A stretch of 64,000 bases of DNA from Tepidimonas aquatica (GTDB lineage: Bacteria > Pseudomonadota > Gammaproteobacteria > Burkholderiales > Burkholderiaceae_C). Under the pieces are notes generated by a model that ran no database searches, was not told the origin of the DNA, and saw only the letters and a list, made by a program, of their open reading frames with translations. The DNA is taken from NCBI RefSeq assembly GCF_007556585.1, contig NZ_VJNA01000014.1:1-64000 (forward strand), written 5' to 3'. Numbering within the stretch: position 1 is the stretch's first letter; every line of letters begins with the position of its first letter. Shown here in pieces: positions 1-9,590 of this stretch. The position numbers and the translations under genes are program-made.

Positions 1-691
<691 letters not shown>

Positions 692-779
692 AAGGGCTAA
701 GCACTCCACTTTGCAGGGGCAAGGTCATTTCCGCGCATGCTGGGCATGCTGTAAACCGCTGCGGCTACGGCTGCTGGTT

Positions 780-1430
780 TCACCCCCGCGCGAGCAGCCG
801 GCGCAGCTGTGGCCAGACGTTGTTGAGCATCGCCGGCTGGGCGTCTTCGTTGGGGTGGATGCGGTCGGCCTGAAAAAGCGCCGCCGCGCGCGGGCCGTCG
901 GCCACCCCGGCCAGGAAAAACGGCACCAGTGCGGCTTGTTCTTCCCGCGCCACGTCGGCGTAGACGGCGCGAAACTCGGCCCGGTAGCGCTCGCCGTAGT
1001 TGGGTGGCATGTCCATGCCCAGCAGCAGCACACGCGCGCCTGCGGCGCGGCTGGCGCGCACCATCGCCCGCAGGTTGTCGCGCGTGCTGGCCAGCGGCAG
1101 GCCGCGCAGGGCGTCGTTGCCGCCCAGTTCGATGACGACCACGGCAGGCTGGTGTTGCTGCAGCAAGCCGGGCAAGCGCGAGCGGCCGCCGGCGGTGGTG
1201 TCGCCGCTGACGCTGGCGTTGACCACCTGGGCGCGTACACCCTCGCGCTGCAGCCGCGCTTGCAACAGCGCCACCCAGCCGCTGCCGCGGCGCAGCCCGT
1301 ACTCGGCGCTGAGCGAGTCGCCCACGATCAACACCACCGGGGCGGAACCTGCCGGGGCTGGCGCGACTCGCACACACCACAGCCCCGCCAGCCCTGCGGT
1401 CAGGGTTGCGCTAAAGTGGCGTCGCTTCAT
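780..1430 (-). CDS. tesA: SGNH/GDSL esterase, TesA-like (arylesterase/thioesterase I)
   Basis: 216-residue predicted exported hydrolase for short esters, thioesters or lysophospholipids. SGNH residues are visible: GDS at 37-39 (Ser39 nucleophile), GGND around 103-106, and Asp189/His192 in DRIHPN. The N-terminus (MKRRHFSATLTAGLAG) is signal-like with a twin Arg, so Tat export is possible. The ATG start has GAAAGGA upstream on the minus strand. It is divergent from the ABC ATPase gene, with only 14 bp between start codons. The same tesA/ybbA pairing occurs in E. coli, which supports the assignment. Substrate range cannot be told from sequence. Confidence 0.9.
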   Translation of the reverse strand: MKRRHFSATLTAGLAGLWCVRVAPAPAGSAPVVLIVGDSLSAEYGLRRGSGWVALLQARLQREGVRAQVVNASVSGDTTAGGRSRLPGLLQQHQPAVVVIELGGNDALRGLPLASTRDNLRAMVRASRAAGARVLLLGMDMPPNYGERYRAEFRAVYADVAREEQAALVPFFLAGVADGPRAAALFQADRIHPNEDAQPAMLNNVWPQLRRLLARG

Positions 1431-1444
1431 CTTCGCATCCTTTC

Positions 1445-2149
1445 ATGTCCCACGCGCCCATCATCGAAGTCCAACACCTGTCCAAAACCGTCACCGACGC
1501 CGGTGGGTCGGCGCTGACCATCTTGCACGACATCGACTTTGCCGTGCAGCCAGGGCAGACGCTGGCCATCGTCGGGGCGTCGGGTTCGGGCAAGAGCACG
1601 TTGCTGTCGCTGATTGCGGGTTTGGATACACCGAGCAGCGGCACGGTTCGCTGGTCCGGCACCGATATTTTTGCGCTCGACGAGGACGCCCGCGCCGCGC
1701 TGCGTGGGCAACGGGTGGGCTTTGTGTTCCAGAGTTTTCAGCTTCTGGCGAACCTGACCGCGCTGGAAAACGTCATGCTGCCGCTGGAGCTGGCCGGACG
1801 GCGGGACGCCCGCGACGCCGCCCGGCGCATGCTGGAGCGCGTGGGGCTGGCCGAACGGCTGGGGCACTACCCGCGCGTGCTGTCGGGTGGCGAGCAACAG
1901 CGGGTGGCGCTGGCGCGTGCGTTCGTGGTGCAGCCCGCCGTGCTGCTGGCCGACGAACCCACCGGCAGCCTGGACCACGCCACCGGCGCACGCGTGATGG
2001 AGCTGATGTTCGAACTCAACCGGGAGCAGGGCACGACCCTGGTGCTGGTCACGCACGACGCGGCCATTGCGGCGCGTTGCCAGCGCCGGTTGCTGATCGA
2101 GGCGGGTCGCGCGCGCGAGTGGAGCGAGTGGACCGAGGCGGACGCATAA
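1445..2149 (+). CDS. ybbA: ABC transporter ATP-binding protein, YbbA/LolD-like
   Basis: 234-residue nucleotide-binding domain of the MacB/LolD type. Walker A GASGSGKS is at 44-51, the Q-loop is in VFQSFQLL, the signature LSGGEQQR at 146-153, Walker B VLLADE at 166-171, and the H-loop is in VTHD. In E. coli this ATPase pairs with the permease YbbP. Here no permease follows and rlmB comes next, so the membrane partner is missing or encoded elsewhere. There is no clear Shine-Dalgarno before the ATG, and the start is very close to the divergent tesA start. The transported substrate is unknown; a role in extracting lipids or products from the inner membrane is inference. Confidence 0.9.
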   Translation: MSHAPIIEVQHLSKTVTDAGGSALTILHDIDFAVQPGQTLAIVGASGSGKSTLLSLIAGLDTPSSGTVRWSGTDIFALDEDARAALRGQRVGFVFQSFQLLANLTALENVMLPLELAGRRDARDAARRMLERVGLAERLGHYPRVLSGGEQQRVALARAFVVQPAVLLADEPTGSLDHATGARVMELMFELNREQGTTLVLVTHDAAIAARCQRRLLIEAGRAREWSEWTEADA

Positions 2150-2150
2150 T
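2145..2150 (+). promoter_or_regulatory. -10-like hexamer just upstream of rlmB
   Basis: CATAAT overlaps the end of ybbA and lies 8 nt before the rlmB ATG. Transcription from it would start at or next to the start codon. No convincing -35 was found. It belongs to a recurring pattern in this window. Confidence 0.35.
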
Positions 2151-2158
2151 CGCGCCCC

Positions 2159-2932
2159 ATGGCCAGCGATACCCGCGTTTTGTATGGCTTTCACGCCGTC
2201 GGTGTGCGCCTGAAGATGGCGCCGGACTCCATTGTCGAGCTGTACGTCGATCCGCTGCGGCGCGACGCGCGCATGAAGCAATTCTTGGCGCGCGCCCACG
2301 AGGCAGGGCTGCGCGTCATCGAGGCCGACGGTGCGCGCCTGGCAGGCCTGGCCGGTGGCGGGCACCACCAGGGGGTGGTGGCGCGGGTGCGGGCGTTGCC
2401 GCAGGCGCGTACGCTGGACGACGTGCTGGACCGGCTCGACGCGCGCAGCGCCGAGCAGCGGCAAGCCGACCCACCGCTGCTGCTGGCGTTGGACGGCGTG
2501 ACCGACCCACACAACCTGGGCGCGTGCCTGCGGGTGGCCGATGGCGCGGGGGTGCACGCCGTCATCGCGCCCAAGGATCGGGCCTGCGGCCTGACCGCCA
2601 CGGTGGCCAAAGTGGCCAGTGGCGCGGCCGAGACGGTGCCTTACCTGATGGTGACCAACCTGGCGCGCACCCTGCAGCAGTTGCAGCAGCGCGGGCTGTG
2701 GGTGGTAGGCACCGCGGACGATGCCCCGCGTACGGTGTACGAGCACGACTGGCGCGGCCCGCGCGTGCTGGTGATGGGGGCCGAGGGCAGCGGCCTGCGC
2801 CCGCTGGTGCGGCGCACCTGCGATGAACTGGTCGCCATCCCGATGCGTGGGGCGGTGGAAAGCCTCAACGTCTCGGTGGCCACCGCGGTGTGCCTGTACG
2901 AGGCCGTGCGCCAGCGGCTGGCGCTGGGCTAA
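2159..2932 (+). CDS. rlmB: 23S rRNA (guanosine-2'-O-) methyltransferase RlmB (SpoU/TrmH family)
   Basis: 257-residue SPOUT methyltransferase that 2'-O-methylates a guanosine of 23S rRNA (G2251 in E. coli) using SAM. An N-terminal substrate-binding region starts [11 protein letters not shown]. The SpoU motifs follow: motif 1 [14 protein letters not shown], motif 2 [10 protein letters not shown] and motif 3 [15 protein letters not shown]. These are the knotted SAM site. The gene starts at ATG 2159, 9 nt after the ybbA stop, without an SD. Its stop overlaps the stop of the convergent chromate-transporter gene by two bases. Length and motifs match the family. Confidence 0.94.
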   Translation: MASDTRVLYGFHAVGVRLKMAPDSIVELYVDPLRRDARMKQFLARAHEAGLRVIEADGARLAGLAGGGHHQGVVARVRALPQARTLDDVLDRLDARSAEQRQADPPLLLALDGVTDPHNLGACLRVADGAGVHAVIAPKDRACGLTATVAKVASGAAETVPYLMVTNLARTLQQLQQRGLWVVGTADDAPRTVYEHDWRGPRVLVMGAEGSGLRPLVRRTCDELVAIPMRGAVESLNVSVATAVCLYEAVRQRLALG

Positions 2933-3522
2933 ACCCAGCCCAGCGCCCCCAGCCACGCGCCCGCCGCCAGCAGCACCAGCAGGTGCAGCCGCGTGCGCCA
3001 CACCAGCACGGCCACCGCTGCGGCCAGACCCCACACCCGCCACGCGCTACCCGCCGGGGCCGCCGCGCCCAACATCAGCACCCCGGTGGCCGCCATCAGC
3101 CCCAGCACCACCGGCGCCATGCCAAGCTGGAACGCCCGCACCGCGGGATGGGCACGGTGCGTGTGCAGCCAGCGCGCGGCCGCGTAGGTCAGCAGCGACG
3201 AGGGCAGCAACATCGCCCCCAGCGTGGTCAGCATGGCCAGCGCGCCCCATCCCCAGGCCGTCCAGCCCGCACCCAGGCCACCGCTGGCGTTGACGCCCGC
3301 GTACCAGCCCATCAGCGCGACGAACAAGATGTTGGGGCCGGGGGCGGCTTGCGCCAGCGCGATGGCGCGGGCGAAGTCACCGTCGGACAGCAGGCCCGTT
3401 TGCAGCACCAGGTAGCGGTGCATGTCCGGCGCGGTGGTGATGGCGCCCCCAATGGCCAGCAGCGACAGGGTCAAAAAATGGGTGAACAGACCCCCAAGGT
3501 CCAGCACGGGCAGCGGGGTCAT
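2929..3522 (-). CDS. chromate transporter family protein, second half of a short-chain pair
   Basis: 197-residue membrane protein of the CHR family. It has a conserved [17 protein letters not shown] motif near residues 55-70 and several hydrophobic helices rich in Ala/Leu. Family members of about 400 residues carry two homologous halves; here each half is a separate gene. Its ATG overlaps the TGA of the upstream half gene (ATGA), so the two are translationally coupled and probably form a heterodimer. The CHR family exports chromate in characterised members. Here the substrate is inferred by family only. Confidence 0.87.
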   Translation of the reverse strand: MTPLPVLDLGGLFTHFLTLSLLAIGGAITTAPDMHRYLVLQTGLLSDGDFARAIALAQAAPGPNILFVALMGWYAGVNASGGLGAGWTAWGWGALAMLTTLGAMLLPSSLLTYAAARWLHTHRAHPAVRAFQLGMAPVVLGLMAATGVLMLGAAAPAGSAWRVWGLAAAVAVLVWRTRLHLLVLLAAGAWLGALGWV

Positions 3523-4118
3523 CGCGGGTGCTCCTGCAAACCTCGGTGGCGCAGGCGCCAGGCGGTCCAGCCGCAGCCCAGCGTACCCGCCGCCGCCAGC
3601 ACCCCCACCAGGGGCCAACGTGCCTCCGCCACCCCTGCCAGCGTGGCGCCCGCCAACAGCGCGCAGCCGCCCCACCCCAGCGGGTGGCCGCGCAGCGCCG
3701 CCGTCAAGCGCAGCGCTGTGCCAAGGATCAGCCCAGCGGCCACCACCGTCATGCCGTGCAGTGCGCCTTGCGCCCACGTGTGTTGGGCGATGTGGGCAAA
3801 GCCCACGGCCAGCGTCAGCAGCAGCAACAGCGGGGCGGTCAGCATGCCGGCCAGCGCCACCAGGGCGCCGCGCCCGCCGAAGTACCGCCCGCCGATCATC
3901 AGACACAGGTTGACCACGTTGGGGCCGGGCAACAGCTGAGCCGCGGCCCAGTCCTGCACGAACTGCTCCTGCGTGAGCCAGCGGCGGCGCTCGACCAGCT
4001 CACGCTGCACCACCGCCAGCACGCCCCCAAAGCCCTGCAGCGCCAGCCACGTGCAGGCCCAAAACAGCGCCGCAGGCGAGCGCGGCGCTTGCGCGGCGGT
4101 GGTGTGTGCGCAGCTCAC
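3519..4118 (-). CDS. chromate transporter family protein, first half of a short-chain pair
   Basis: 199-residue partner of the following gene. It contains the N-half motif FGGVLAVVQRELVERRRW and the PGP motif AAQLLPGPNVVNL, followed by hydrophobic helices. I start it at GTG 4118 because GGGAGGT sits a few bases upstream on the minus strand; a longer frame exists but has no better signal and adds an Arg-rich stretch not expected in this family. The 137-bp gap to the divergent phaR start must hold promoters for both directions. Probable inner-membrane exporter acting with the 197-residue half. Confidence 0.85.
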   Translation of the reverse strand: MSCAHTTAAQAPRSPAALFWACTWLALQGFGGVLAVVQRELVERRRWLTQEQFVQDWAAAQLLPGPNVVNLCLMIGGRYFGGRGALVALAGMLTAPLLLLLTLAVGFAHIAQHTWAQGALHGMTVVAAGLILGTALRLTAALRGHPLGWGGCALLAGATLAGVAEARWPLVGVLAAAGTLGCGWTAWRLRHRGLQEHPR

Positions 4119-4180
4119 CGGGCTACCTCCCCGGCGTGCTGCCCGGGAAATCCCCGTTCGCCAGCGCCGTGGCACACCTC

Positions 4181-4186
4181 TACAAT
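4181..4186 (+). promoter_or_regulatory. candidate phaR promoter -10
   Basis: TACAAT fits a sigma-70 -10. A weak TTCGCC at 4157-4162 could be the -35 with an 18-bp spacer. It lies about 70 bp before the phaR start, in the only intergenic DNA between two divergent genes. Confidence 0.35.
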
Positions 4187-4254
4187 GCCCCCAAGGGTGT
4201 CACGCACACGCCGCGTGGTCGTGCTCGAATCCATCGTCGATAGGAGTTTTGTTC

Positions 4255-4797
4255 GTGCAGTCATCCAAGGCCCAAGGCACCGCGAGTGGGGAGCTGGCCG
4301 ACGCCGCTGGCGGGAGCAAGCCGGTGCGTGTGATCAAAAAGTACCCCAACCGCCGTCTGTACGACACCGATTCGTCATCGTACATCACACTGGGCGACGT
4401 CAAGGCGCTGGTGATGGCAGGCGAGCGCTTCGTCGTGCGTGATGCGCGCACCGGCGAAGACCTGACGCGCGCCATCCTGCTGCAAATCATCCTGGAAGAA
4501 GAAACCGGTGGCGTGCCGCTGTTTTCGGAGCAGATGCTGGCCAACATCATCCGCTTTTACGGGCACGCCATGCAGGGCTTCATGGGCCACTACCTGGAGC
4601 GCAACCTGCAGCTGTTTTTCGAGCTGCAGCAAAAGATGGCCGAGCAGGCCAAGGACGTTACGCCCGAGCTGTGGCAACAGTGGCTGGCGGCGCAGTCGCC
4701 GCTGATGATGGGCAACCTGTTTGCCCAGTCGCAAAAGGCGTTTTTGCAAATGCAAGAGCAGATGCTGGGGGCACTGACGGGCAAGCGCACGCATTGA
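4255..4797 (+). CDS. phaR: polyhydroxyalkanoate synthesis repressor PhaR
   Basis: 180-residue cytoplasmic regulator of PHB storage. The N-terminal PHB_acc_N DNA-binding domain is recognisable from [19 protein letters not shown], followed by the PHB_acc region with [14 protein letters not shown]. Family members bind PHB granules and promoters of phasin genes, releasing DNA when polymer accumulates. The start is GTG 4255, supported by TAGGAG 8 nt upstream. A TTG two codons earlier is too close to that SD. The 3-hydroxybutyrate dehydrogenase gene at 50025 shows that this genome also degrades the polymer. Confidence 0.94.
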   Translation: MQSSKAQGTASGELADAAGGSKPVRVIKKYPNRRLYDTDSSSYITLGDVKALVMAGERFVVRDARTGEDLTRAILLQIILEEETGGVPLFSEQMLANIIRFYGHAMQGFMGHYLERNLQLFFELQQKMAEQAKDVTPELWQQWLAAQSPLMMGNLFAQSQKAFLQMQEQMLGALTGKRTH

Positions 4798-4849
4798 GCT
4801 TGGGCGTGTCCGATGCGGCGGCACGGCTACGGGCGGGCCGCGCTTGCGG

Positions 4850-4855
4850 GACAAT
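4850..4855 (+). promoter_or_regulatory. -10-like hexamer just upstream of rimO
   Basis: GACAAT lies 6 nt before the rimO ATG, so a transcript from it would be almost leaderless. No good -35 is visible. Confidence 0.3.
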
Positions 4856-4861
4856 ACGCCG

Positions 4862-6268
4862 ATGAGCCACGCCACCACCGAAGCGCCGCCGCGCGCGCCC
4901 ACCATTGGTTTTGTCAGCCTGGGTTGCCCCAAAGCGCTGACCGACGCCGAGTTGATCCTGACGCGCCTCAGCGCCGAGGGCTACCGCACCAGCAAGACCT
5001 ACGAGGGCGCCGACCTCGTCATCGTCAACACCTGCGGCTTCATCGACGAAGCCGTGCGCGAGAGCCTGGACGCCATCGCCGAAGCACTGCAGGCCAACGG
5101 CCGCGTCATCGTCACCGGTTGCCTGGGCGCGCGCACCGATGACCATGGCGACAACCTGGTGCGCGGGCTGCACCCGGCGGTGCTGGCCGTCACCGGGCCG
5201 CACGCCGCCGACGAGGTGCTGGACGCCGTGCACCGGCATGCCCCCAAGCCGCACGACCCGTTTGTGGACCTGGTGCCGCCGCCGGCCAACGCCATCGAAG
5301 GCGTGGGCGTCAAGCTCACGCCGCGGCACTACGCCTACCTCAAGATCAGCGAGGGCTGCAACCACCGCTGCACCTTTTGCATCATCCCGTCGATGCGGGG
5401 CGATTTGGTCAGCCGACCGATCGGTGAGGTGTTGACCGAGGCCGAGCGTTTGCTGGCCGGCGGCGTCAAGGAGCTGCTGATCGTCAGCCAGGACACATCG
5501 GCTTACGGCGTCGATGTCAAGTACCGCACAGGCTTTTGGAACGGGCGGCCGGTGCGCACGCGCCTGCTGGAGCTGGTGCGCGAGCTGGGCACGCTGGCGC
5601 GCGCGCACGGTGCGTGGGTGCGGCTGCACTACGTCTACCCGTACCCGCACGTGGACGAGATCATCCCGCTGATGGCCGAAGGGTTGGTGCTGCCGTACCT
5701 GGACGTGCCGTTCCAGCACAGCCACCCCGACGTGCTGCGGCGCATGAAGCGGCCCGCCAGCGGTGAGCGCAACCTGGAGCGTATCCGCGCCTGGCGTGCG
5801 GTGTGCCCGCAGTTGGTGGTCCGCAGCACCTTCATCGCCGGTTTTCCGGGCGAAACCGAAGAGGAATTTGCCCACCTGCTGGACTTTGTGCGCGAAGCAC
5901 AGATCGACCGAGCGGGCTGCTTTGCCTACTCGCCCGTGCAGGGTGCGGCGGCCAACGAGCTGCCCGGCGCTTTGCCCGACGAGGTGCGCCAGCAGCGGCG
6001 CGCGCGCTTCATGGCGGTGGCCGAGCAGGTGGCCGTGCAGCGCGTGCAACGCTTCGTGGGCGCCACGATGCAGGTGCTGGTGGACCGCGCCGACAGCCTG
6101 GGCAAAAAGGGCGGGGTGGGGCGCACCTACGCCGACGCGCCGGAGATCGACGGCACCGTGCGCTTGCTGCCGCCCGACAAGGTCAGCAAGACCTACCGCA
6201 CGGGCGATTTCATTCGTGCCCGCATCGTGGCCGCTGAGGGCCACGACCTGATCGGCGTGCCGGTGTGA
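4862..6268 (+). CDS. rimO: ribosomal protein S12 methylthiotransferase RimO
   Basis: 468-residue radical-SAM methylthiotransferase that adds a methylthio group to a conserved Asp of ribosomal protein S12. The N-terminal UPF0004 domain has cysteines at about 22, 58 and 87 for one Fe-S cluster. The radical-SAM motif CNHRCTFC is at 166-173, and a C-terminal TRAM-like domain ends in [16 protein letters not shown] choose ATG 4862 (MSHATTE) rather than the TTG 18 nt upstream because the family starts close to the GFVSLGCPK motif. Downstream of phaR, as commonly seen in Burkholderiales. Confidence 0.95.
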   Translation: MSHATTEAPPRAPTIGFVSLGCPKALTDAELILTRLSAEGYRTSKTYEGADLVIVNTCGFIDEAVRESLDAIAEALQANGRVIVTGCLGARTDDHGDNLVRGLHPAVLAVTGPHAADEVLDAVHRHAPKPHDPFVDLVPPPANAIEGVGVKLTPRHYAYLKISEGCNHRCTFCIIPSMRGDLVSRPIGEVLTEAERLLAGGVKELLIVSQDTSAYGVDVKYRTGFWNGRPVRTRLLELVRELGTLARAHGAWVRLHYVYPYPHVDEIIPLMAEGLVLPYLDVPFQHSHPDVLRRMKRPASGERNLERIRAWRAVCPQLVVRSTFIAGFPGETEEEFAHLLDFVREAQIDRAGCFAYSPVQGAAANELPGALPDEVRQQRRARFMAVAEQVAVQRVQRFVGATMQVLVDRADSLGKKGGVGRTYADAPEIDGTVRLLPPDKVSKTYRTGDFIRARIVAAEGHDLIGVPV

Positions 6269-6354
6269 GCTGGCGCCAGCGTGGGTGTGCGCTACCGTCG
6301 GTGGGGCGGCTGCGGCGCCGGCGCGCACGGGGTGCGCCCCGCGCATCGGGCAAC

Positions 6355-6382
6355 AAAAAAGCCGGCTTGCATAGCCGGCTTT
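6355..6382 (-). terminator. Rho-independent terminator after the tRNA-Leu genes
   Basis: A perfect 9-bp stem (AAGCCGGCT 6359-6367 with AGCCGGCTT 6373-6381) and 5-nt loop are followed on the minus strand by a run of T. This ends the leftward tRNA transcript. In the plus direction the T tail is short but it may also help end rimO transcription. Confidence 0.85.
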
Positions 6383-6395
6383 GGTGTGAAATGGG

Positions 6396-6480
<85 letters not shown>

Positions 6481-6588
6481 ATTTCAGGATTTGCAAATTG
6501 TAGCTGATTTTGACCTTGTCGGACGCCGCAGTGTCCACGATATGTGGCATCATCGCGGTCGGGCCACTGACGAGAGGCTGCCCGACGC

Positions 6589-6673
6589 TGGTGCCCAGGA
6601 GAGGACTCGAACCTCCACGCCTCGCGGCGCCAGTACCTGAAACTGGTGCGTCTACCAATTCCGCCACCTGGGC
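6589..6673 (-). tRNA. tRNA-Leu (anticodon CAG), copy 2
   Basis: 85-nt type II tRNA with encoded CCA, nearly identical to copy 1. The anticodon loop is TTCAGGT (CAG) and the anticodon stem is CCAGT/ACTGG instead of CTAGT/ACTAG. The two genes are 108 bp apart on the same strand and probably share a transcript ending at the terminator near 6360. It sits just upstream of, and divergent to, rnr. Confidence 0.96.
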
Positions 6674-6738
6674 AACAGGTGAAGCCATAATCATACAACA
6701 TCCAGCGGCCACGCGCCGCGTGCAAAGACAGCGTTTAC

Positions 6739-9009
6739 GTGAGAGAAAACAACACAGCCACCACCGTGGTGAATGAGATCGAAGGGGTGGTCGTGGGCCA
6801 CCGTGATGGCCACGGCTTCGTCGTGCGCGACGACGGCCAGCCCGATATTTACCTGCCGCCCAACGAGATGCGTGCCGTGCTGCACCGCGACCGCGTGCGT
6901 GTGCGCATCGTGCGCCACGACCGCCGCGGTCGCCCCGAGGGGCGCGTGACCGAAATTGTGCAGCGCCCCCAGGCGCCGATCATCGGCCGCTTGTTGCAAG
7001 AGGGGGGCGTGTGGCTGGTGGCGCCTGAGGATCGGCGCTACGGCCAGGACGTGCTGATCCCCAAGGGCGCCACGGGGGCCGCGCAGCCGGGCCAAATCGT
7101 CGTGGTGGAGCTGACCGAGCCGCCGGCGCTGTACGGCCAGCCGGTGGGGCGGGTGACGGAGGTGCTGGGCGACATCGACGACCCCGGCATGGAGATCGAA
7201 ATCGCGGTGCGCAAGTACGGCGTGCCGCATCAATTTTCCGAGGCGGCGCTGGCCGAAGCGCGCGCGCTGCCGGACAAGGTGCGTGCGGTGGACCGCCGTG
7301 GCCGCGTCGACCTGACCGACGTACCGCTGGTCACGATCGACGGCGAAGATGCGCGCGACTTCGACGACGCCGTGTACTGCGAGCCGGCCCACGTGGGCCG
7401 GGGCAAAGGCTGGCGTTTGCTGGTGGCCATTGCGGACGTCAGCCACTACGTGCGCAACGGGGCAGCGCTGGACATCGACGCCTACGACCGCGCCACCAGC
7501 GTGTACTTTCCGCGTCGCGTCATTCCGATGCTGCCGGAAAAGCTCTCCAACGGGCTGTGTTCGCTCAACCCAGGGGTGGACCGCCTGTGCATGGTGTGCG
7601 ACATGCTGATCGACGCCAAAGGGCAGGTACAGGCGTACCAGTTTTACCCCGCGGTCATGCACAGCCACCAGCGCTTCACCTACACCGAGGTGGCCGCCAT
7701 CCTGCAAAACACGCGCGGCCCCGAGGCGCAGCGCCACGCCGCGCTGGTGCCGCACCTGCTCAACCTGCACGACGTGTACCGGGCGCTGTTGGCGGCCCGG
7801 CAGGCGCGCGGTGCCGTGGACCTGGAGACGGTGGAGACGCAAATCATTTGCGACGAAGCCGGACGCATCGAGCGCATCGAGCCGCGCACGCGCAACGACG
7901 CCCACCGTCTGATCGAAGAGGCGATGCTGGCGGCCAACGTCTGCGCGGCCGAGTTCATTGCCAGCCACCAGCACCCCTGCTTGTACCGCGTGCACGAGGC
8001 ACCGTCGGCCGACAAGGTCGAGCTGCTGCGCGAGTACCTCAAGGCCGTCGGGGTGCCTATTCATGTGCCGGACCAGCCCCGCCCGCGGGACTTTCAGGCC
8101 ATTTCCCAGGCCACGGTCGACCGACCCGACGCCGCGCAAATCCACCAAATGCTGCTGCGCTCGATGCAGCAGGCCATCTATTCGCCGCACAACGTTGGCC
8201 ACTTTGGCTTGGCGTTCGAGGCCTACACGCACTTCACCAGCCCCATTCGCCGCTACCCCGATTTGCTGGTGCACCGGGTCATCAAAGCCATCCTCAAGGG
8301 TGAGCGCTACCGCCTGCCGGCGTTGCCGCTGCCGGGCGAAGCGCAGGCCAAGCTGGCCAAGCGCATGCAAGAGCGTGGCAGCTCTGAGGCGATGACGCGC
8401 ACGCGCGGACGCCCGACCGACGAGGTGTTGGGCTGGGAAGCCGCCGGCTTGCACTGCAGCGGCAACGAGCGCCGTGCCGACGAAGCCAGCCGCGACGTCG
8501 AGGCGTGGCTCAAGTGCAAGTACATGCGCGAGCACCTGGGCGAAGAATTCGCCGGCACGGTCAGCGCCGTCACCAGCTTTGGCCTATTCGTCACGCTCAC
8601 CAGCCTGTACGTCGAGGGGTTGGTGCATATCACCGAACTGGGCGGTGAATATTTCCACTACGACGAGCGCCGCCAGGAGCTGCGCGGTGAGCGCACCGGT
8701 GTGCGCTACACGCTGGGCACGCCGGTGCGGGTGCAGGTCAGCCGGGTCGACCTGGATGGCCGGCGCATCGATTTTCGTCTGGTGCGCGACGATGACGAAG
8801 CGGCAGCCCCACCCCGCGGCGGCGCGGCGCCCGGGCACGATGGAAGGCGCGGGGCGAGCCGCGCGGCGCCCGCCGGCCGGGCGCAGCCGTCGCGCAAGGC
8901 AGGCCAAGCTGCCCCAGCGGGCCGTGAGCGGGGTGCGCACCGCGGCGGCGCTGGGGCACAATCGGAACCGGCGCGCCCGCGCCGTGGCCGCTCCGGCGGC
9001 CGCCGCTGA
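6739..9009 (+). CDS. rnr: ribonuclease R
   Basis: 756-residue 3'-5' exoribonuclease that degrades structured RNA. It has cold-shock-like OB folds at about 12-150, then the RNB catalytic domain with metal ligands in TIDGEDARDFDDAVYC (Asp201, 207, 209, 210), an S1 domain (GTVSAVTSFGLFV) and a basic low-complexity Arg/Gly/Ala tail. The E. coli enzyme has an extra N-terminal helix-turn-helix-like region of about 80 residues that is absent here; tRNA-Leu occupies the DNA where it would be. The first start in frame is GTG 6739 without an SD, so a GTG/ATG a few codons later remains possible. Confidence 0.93.
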   Translation: MRENNTATTVVNEIEGVVVGHRDGHGFVVRDDGQPDIYLPPNEMRAVLHRDRVRVRIVRHDRRGRPEGRVTEIVQRPQAPIIGRLLQEGGVWLVAPEDRRYGQDVLIPKGATGAAQPGQIVVVELTEPPALYGQPVGRVTEVLGDIDDPGMEIEIAVRKYGVPHQFSEAALAEARALPDKVRAVDRRGRVDLTDVPLVTIDGEDARDFDDAVYCEPAHVGRGKGWRLLVAIADVSHYVRNGAALDIDAYDRATSVYFPRRVIPMLPEKLSNGLCSLNPGVDRLCMVCDMLIDAKGQVQAYQFYPAVMHSHQRFTYTEVAAILQNTRGPEAQRHAALVPHLLNLHDVYRALLAARQARGAVDLETVETQIICDEAGRIERIEPRTRNDAHRLIEEAMLAANVCAAEFIASHQHPCLYRVHEAPSADKVELLREYLKAVGVPIHVPDQPRPRDFQAISQATVDRPDAAQIHQMLLRSMQQAIYSPHNVGHFGLAFEAYTHFTSPIRRYPDLLVHRVIKAILKGERYRLPALPLPGEAQAKLAKRMQERGSSEAMTRTRGRPTDEVLGWEAAGLHCSGNERRADEASRDVEAWLKCKYMREHLGEEFAGTVSAVTSFGLFVTLTSLYVEGLVHITELGGEYFHYDERRQELRGERTGVRYTLGTPVRVQVSRVDLDGRRIDFRLVRDDDEAAAPPRGGAAPGHDGRRGASRAAPAGRAQPSRKAGQAAPAGRERGAHRGGAGAQSEPARPRRGRSGGRR

Positions 9010-9048
9010 GGGCCGGCGCGCCACGCCAATCCGTTCGGTGGGTCTGCC

Positions 9049-9582
9049 ATGCGCATTGTGCTGTTTTTGCTCGACACGTTGTTTTTTCTGTTGGTGGGGG
9101 CGGCGCTGCTGCGCGGCTGGATGAACACGCGCCGCATCCGCATGCAGCAGCAACCCGGGCCGTTTGTGATCGCGCTGACCGACTGGATCGTGCAGCCGAT
9201 GCGGCGCAGTCTGCCGCGCGCCTGGGCGCAGGCCAACACCGACTGGGGCAGCCTGCTGGCGGCGTTGCTGTTGGCGCTGGCCTACGCCGGCATCGTGCAC
9301 GCCCTGCTGGACGTGGGACATGGGGCGTACTGGATCAGCATCCCGCTGCTGGCGCTGCAGTTTGTGCTGCGCACGGCGCTGCAAGGGCTGATGGTGCTGC
9401 TGCTGGTGTTCGCCGTGCTGAGCTGGGTGCAGCCGTACGCGCCACTGATGGGGGCGTTGCAGCGCTTGCTGGAGCCGCTGTTGGCGCCGCTGCGGCGCGT
9501 CATACCGACCGTCGGCGGCGTGGATTTGACGGTGCTGGTGTTGCTGATCGCGCTGCAGGTGGCGTTGATGCTGCTGGGGTGA
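9049..9582 (+). CDS. YggT family integral membrane protein
   Basis: 177-residue membrane protein with two YggT repeats. Each has hydrophobic helices around a basic/proline loop (WIVQPMRRSLPR near 45-57, LLAPLRRVIPTVGG near 144-158). The family is linked to osmotic or K+ stress and to membrane protein assembly, but its biochemical role is not settled. It lies 39 bp after rnr on the same strand and may be cotranscribed with it. No signal peptide is needed since the first helix starts at residue 2. Confidence 0.88.
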   Translation: MRIVLFLLDTLFFLLVGAALLRGWMNTRRIRMQQQPGPFVIALTDWIVQPMRRSLPRAWAQANTDWGSLLAALLLALAYAGIVHALLDVGHGAYWISIPLLALQFVLRTALQGLMVLLLVFAVLSWVQPYAPLMGALQRLLEPLLAPLRRVIPTVGGVDLTVLVLLIALQVALMLLG

Positions 9583-9590
9583 GGGCGGCG

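Noticed and set aside
1427-3043. 538-codon open frame antisense to ybbA and rlmB
   Set aside because: Composition is Gln/His/Arg-rich with no domain, and both sense genes are clearly real.
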